In this document: in pieces, positions 60,853 to 64,000 of the stretch
How the letters are laid out: every line of letters begins with the position of its first letter
Position numbering within the stretch: position 1 is the first letter of the stretch
Source: Porticoccaceae bacterium
GTDB lineage: Bacteria > Pseudomonadota > Gammaproteobacteria > Pseudomonadales > Porticoccaceae
Length of the DNA: 64,000 bases
Direction of reading: 5' to 3'
Assembly: GCA_018654575.1 (NCBI GenBank)
Contig: JABILI010000035.1
Coordinates: 1-64,000 of the forward strand
Notes under the pieces: model-generated
Databases searched by the model: none
The model's input: the letters and a program-made list of their open reading frames with translations, nothing else
Told to the model about the DNA's origin: nothing
Made by a program: the position numbers and the translations under genes

Positions 60853-61716
60853 TCATACGGACAGCTCTTTATGCACAACCTGTACTAAAGACTGTTCTTT
60901 TGCAAAATACTCTTGTAATCGATTGGCGATATAAACTGAACGATGCTGACCGCCCGTACAACCGATAGAAATCGTTAAATAGCTCCTATTATTAGCTTGA
61001 AATTTTGGTATCCAGCGGGTCAAAAACCCGATAATGTCTGACAGCATTGCAGCTACGTCAACCTGACTTTCTAAAAACTCAATAACACTCTCGTCATAGC
61101 CAGTTAGGCTACGCAATTCTTGTTTCCAGTAGGGATTGGGTAGGCAACGGACATCGAAAATAAAATCAGAGGCGTCCGGTAGACCCTTTTTGAAGCCAAA
61201 GGATTCAAACAGTATCGCCATGTGCTCTGGACTGTTGGGTACGATAGTATTTTTTACAAGATCTCTTAATTGGTGCAGTGATAGACCGGATGTATCAATG
61301 TTGCGATCTGAAATATTCAGTATTGGAGATAGGATTTTTGCCTCGAGATCGATTGCTTCAGGTAGGCTGACAGTTTCATTACTAAGAGGGTGTTTGCGTC
61401 TAGTCTCACTATAACGACGTATTAAATCACTGCGCCGTGCCTGCAGGAAAATAACGCTCACTTCAATACCACTAGCCTCTAGCCCCGCGAGAATATCCGG
61501 CAATTTATTAAGATCGCCAACTAGATTTCTAGCATCGATTCCTACGGCTAGTCTCAGATCTTCATTGATCCCTTCTGAATTCAACTGCTTAATAAGATCA
61601 GGCAGTAAGCTCGGTGGTAGGTTGTCAATACAGTCAAATCCGACATCCTCGAGAATATTGAGTGCTGAGGTTTTACCTGAGCCAGATCTTCCGCTAACAA
61701 CAACCAGTCGAGGCAT
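60853..61716 (-). CDS. rapZ: RNase adapter protein RapZ
   Basis: VVSGRSGSGKTSALNILEDVGFDCIDNLP, GCTGGQHRSVYIAN. Confidence 0.97.
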   Translation of the reverse strand: MPRLVVVSGRSGSGKTSALNILEDVGFDCIDNLPPSLLPDLIKQLNSEGINEDLRLAVGIDARNLVGDLNKLPDILAGLEASGIEVSVIFLQARRSDLIRRYSETRRKHPLSNETVSLPEAIDLEAKILSPILNISDRNIDTSGLSLHQLRDLVKNTIVPNSPEHMAILFESFGFKKGLPDASDFIFDVRCLPNPYWKQELRSLTGYDESVIEFLESQVDVAAMLSDIIGFLTRWIPKFQANNRSYLTISIGCTGGQHRSVYIANRLQEYFAKEQSLVQVVHKELSV

Positions 61717-62183
61717 TAGTTTGAGCGCTCCAATCTGACTGCTGTGTTGTAAAGATCTTCATTATTTTGGCATGCCCGCAATAATTGCCGAGAAGAATCT
61801 TGCTGCATCAACGCCGCTATTCTAGCCAAGGTAGCTAGATGCTCGTCATTTTTCTCTTCAGGGACGACTAGGGCAAAAATGAGATCAACAGGCTGATCGT
61901 CATAGGCGTCAAAATTTATGGGGTTTTCAAGAGTTATCAAACAGCCGTGAATGCGTTTAAAGCCCGCTGCGCGACAATGAGGGATCGCGACACCATCACC
62001 TATCGAAGTACTGCCTAGTTTTTCTCGAGCGACAAAGCTATGGAACAGGCCATCTGCTTGTTCTGCATCACCGCCTAAATGTTCGCTGACTAATGAAGAT
62101 AGATTCTGGAGCACGCGCTTTTTACTCGACCAGGCCAGATCACACTGGGTCATCGCAGGGATTAGTACATCGGTGATCTTCAT
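61716..62183 (-). CDS. ptsN: PTS IIA-like nitrogen regulatory protein
   Basis: ALxxREKLGSTSIGDGVAIPHCR phosphorylation-site motif. Confidence 0.96.
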   Translation of the reverse strand: MKITDVLIPAMTQCDLAWSSKKRVLQNLSSLVSEHLGGDAEQADGLFHSFVAREKLGSTSIGDGVAIPHCRAAGFKRIHGCLITLENPINFDAYDDQPVDLIFALVVPEEKNDEHLATLARIAALMQQDSSRQLLRACQNNEDLYNTAVRLERSN

Positions 62184-62191
62184 TAGAAAAG

Positions 62192-62479
62192 CTAGTGACC
62201 TCGATTTTTTTCTTTATGCTTAATGAGTTGTCTGTCTAGTTTGTCAGCCAGAGCGTCTATCGCTGCATACATATCTAGATGTTCTGATATGGCAAATAAT
62301 TCAGCTCCGCTGGCGTGTACCGTTGCTTCGGCTTTATGCTGCAGTTTCTCTATAGTGAGAATAACGGCTGTGCTAGTAATCTGTTCGTAATGCCGCTCTA
62401 GTTTAGATAGTTTATTAGTAACGTAGTCTCTCATAGGGTCGGTGATGTCTAAATGATGACCACTTATTGTCATTTGCAT
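62192..62479 (-). CDS. hpf: Ribosome hibernation promoting factor
   Basis: MQMTISGHHLDITDPMRDYVTNKLSKLERHYEQI. Confidence 0.96.
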   Translation of the reverse strand: MQMTISGHHLDITDPMRDYVTNKLSKLERHYEQITSTAVILTIEKLQHKAEATVHASGAELFAISEHLDMYAAIDALADKLDRQLIKHKEKNRGH

Positions 62480-62493
62480 TCATTACTCCTTGG

Positions 62494-64000
62494 CTAGTTA
62501 ACATTTTCGAATCGTTTTCTTTGGCTCGATGATGGTATACCCATACCTTCTCTATATTTGGCAACAGTCCTTCGTGCCACGTGAATACCTTGTTCTTCAA
62601 GAAGAACCATTAACTTATTATCACTTAATGGTTTCGATGTTTTTTCGGTACTAATAAGAGTCTTTAGGATAGCGCAAACTGCTGTCGATGAACACTCTCC
62701 TCCTCCGACTGTACTTACGTGACTGGAAAAGAAATACTTTAGTTCAAAAATTCCCCGTGGCGTTGCTAGGTATTTATTGGTAGTGACTCGAGAAATAGTT
62801 GACTCGTGAAGATCTAATTTGATGGCGATATCTGATAGAACCATCGGCCTCATTGCTATTGGCCCATGGTCTAAAAATCCTTGCTGTAACTCAATAATAG
62901 AAATAGAAACTCGCATTAATGTGTCATTTCTGCTCTCGAGGCTACGCAGGAACCATTTTGCCTCGGCAAGGTTATCTTTTAGAAATTGGTTTTGGTTGCT
63001 GTCGTCCGACCGTTTTATTAAGTTGGCATAGAGGTCATTGATTTTTAGGCGAGGCGCATTGCCATCGTTAAGCCTGACTCGCCAGCGGCCTGATAATTTT
63101 TCTACGTAGGCATCGGGTACAATATATTCAGCCGGATTAACGGTTAAAGCCTCACCAGGCCTAGGGTTAAGGGTGCGAATTAGCTTTAAGCCCCCTTGAA
63201 GATCTTCTTGGCTATAGCGCGTTTTTTTAGCAAGATTGACTAAGTCAATCGACGCAATATCTTGTAAGAATTCAGAGGCTAGTCTAATAGCCTGATTCCT
63301 GTAGGGTGTATCTAAGGATAGTTGATGAAGCTGGATGGTTAAACATTCACTTATATCTCGTGCAAACACCCCGGGAGGATCAAATTGCTGTAAACGACGC
63401 AGTACAGTCGCCAACTCATTTTCCTCGATAGGATCTTGTGTATTTTCACTTATCGTAGAAGAGGCAATATCAGCAAGATTTTCGCTAATGAACCCAGAGG
63501 GACTAACAGCATCTATATAGGCTTCAGCAATCTCTCGGTCACGGTCTGAGAAGGGAGTAAGGTTGAGTTGCCACGTTAAGTGATCTTGGAGTGACTCGGT
63601 TACTGTGTAAACCTGCTCCCAATTACTTTCAGAGGCTCCACTGGAGACCTGCATGGTAGGGCTGTAGACTTCGCCCCAATTAGCATCAACGGGTAAATCT
63701 TGAGGTTTTTCAGTCTGCCAAGTGTGATCTAATTCAGTTTCGGTAACAGCTTTATCGGTGGCATCAACGACAGTTTGTCGCAGATTACCGTCGTCTGCGT
63801 TCAAGTCAACGGCAACAGTATCATTTGGGGCTGACGAATCCTGGTGTTGCTCAGTATTAGTTGTACTAGCATTGTCATCGTCTATTTCAAGCAAAGGATT
63901 GCTATAGACCTGCTCAATTATTTCTTGATGCAATTCAATCGTGGATAGTTGCAGTAACTTGATGGCCTGTTGCAGTTGCGGGGTCATAGTCAGCTGCTGA
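62494..64000 (-). CDS. rpoN: RNA polymerase sigma-54 factor (N-terminus beyond right edge)
   Basis: MTPQLQQAIKLLQLSTIELHQEI preceded in frame by QQLT up to the edge; C-terminal RpoN box ARRTVAKYREGMGIPSSSQRK. Confidence 0.97.
   Translation of the reverse strand, partial: QQLTMTPQLQQAIKLLQLSTIELHQEIIEQVYSNPLLEIDDDNASTTNTEQHQDSSAPNDTVAVDLNADDGNLRQTVVDATDKAVTETELDHTWQTEKPQDLPVDANWGEVYSPTMQVSSGASESNWEQVYTVTESLQDHLTWQLNLTPFSDRDREIAEAYIDAVSPSGFISENLADIASSTISENTQDPIEENELATVLRRLQQFDPPGVFARDISECLTIQLHQLSLDTPYRNQAIRLASEFLQDIASIDLVNLAKKTRYSQEDLQGGLKLIRTLNPRPGEALTVNPAEYIVPDAYVEKLSGRWRVRLNDGNAPRLKINDLYANLIKRSDDSNQNQFLKDNLAEAKWFLRSLESRNDTLMRVSISIIELQQGFLDHGPIAMRPMVLSDIAIKLDLHESTISRVTTNKYLATPRGIFELKYFFSSHVSTVGGGECSSTAVCAILKTLISTEKTSKPLSDNKLMVLLEEQGIHVARRTVAKYREGMGIPSSSQRKRFENVN

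Overview
Gammaproteobacterial chromosomal window, compact and mostly housekeeping; the lineage looks like a marine oligotroph, but that is inference. It has no tRNA, rRNA, CRISPR array, IS element or prophage that I can support. Left to right: the leuS start (cut by the left edge), a secreted peroxiredoxin and lnt-corC-ybeY-phoH-miaB on the minus strand; a full type II secretion operon in Xps-like order (E-F-G-H-I-J-K-L-M-C-D) plus ExeA and GspB; aceK; a DnaT-like / replication-P-like pair; radA; a cobalamin riboswitch with btuB, [decayed DUF71 gene], cobO and btuCDF; amtB; ettA; a cluster of three tiny hydrophobic proteins; an ABC transporter, an ABC-F protein and a bactofilin; gatCAB; mreBCD-maf-[decayed rng]-yhdP-nitrilase; darP, mgtE, and ptsO-rapZ-ptsN-hpf-rpoN (cut by the right edge). 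The observations I value most are: (1) three small paralogous membrane proteins sharing a P-[FV]-x-G-G ... A-G-x-x-G core, two or three of them followed by their own terminator; (2) a gene relic of the B12-associated DUF71/COG2102 ATPase inside the B12 operon; (3) a 45-codon C-terminal relic of RNase G exactly where rng normally lies between maf and yhdP; (4) a chromosomal protein with three tandem DnaT-like domains, overlapping a lambda-P-like gene.
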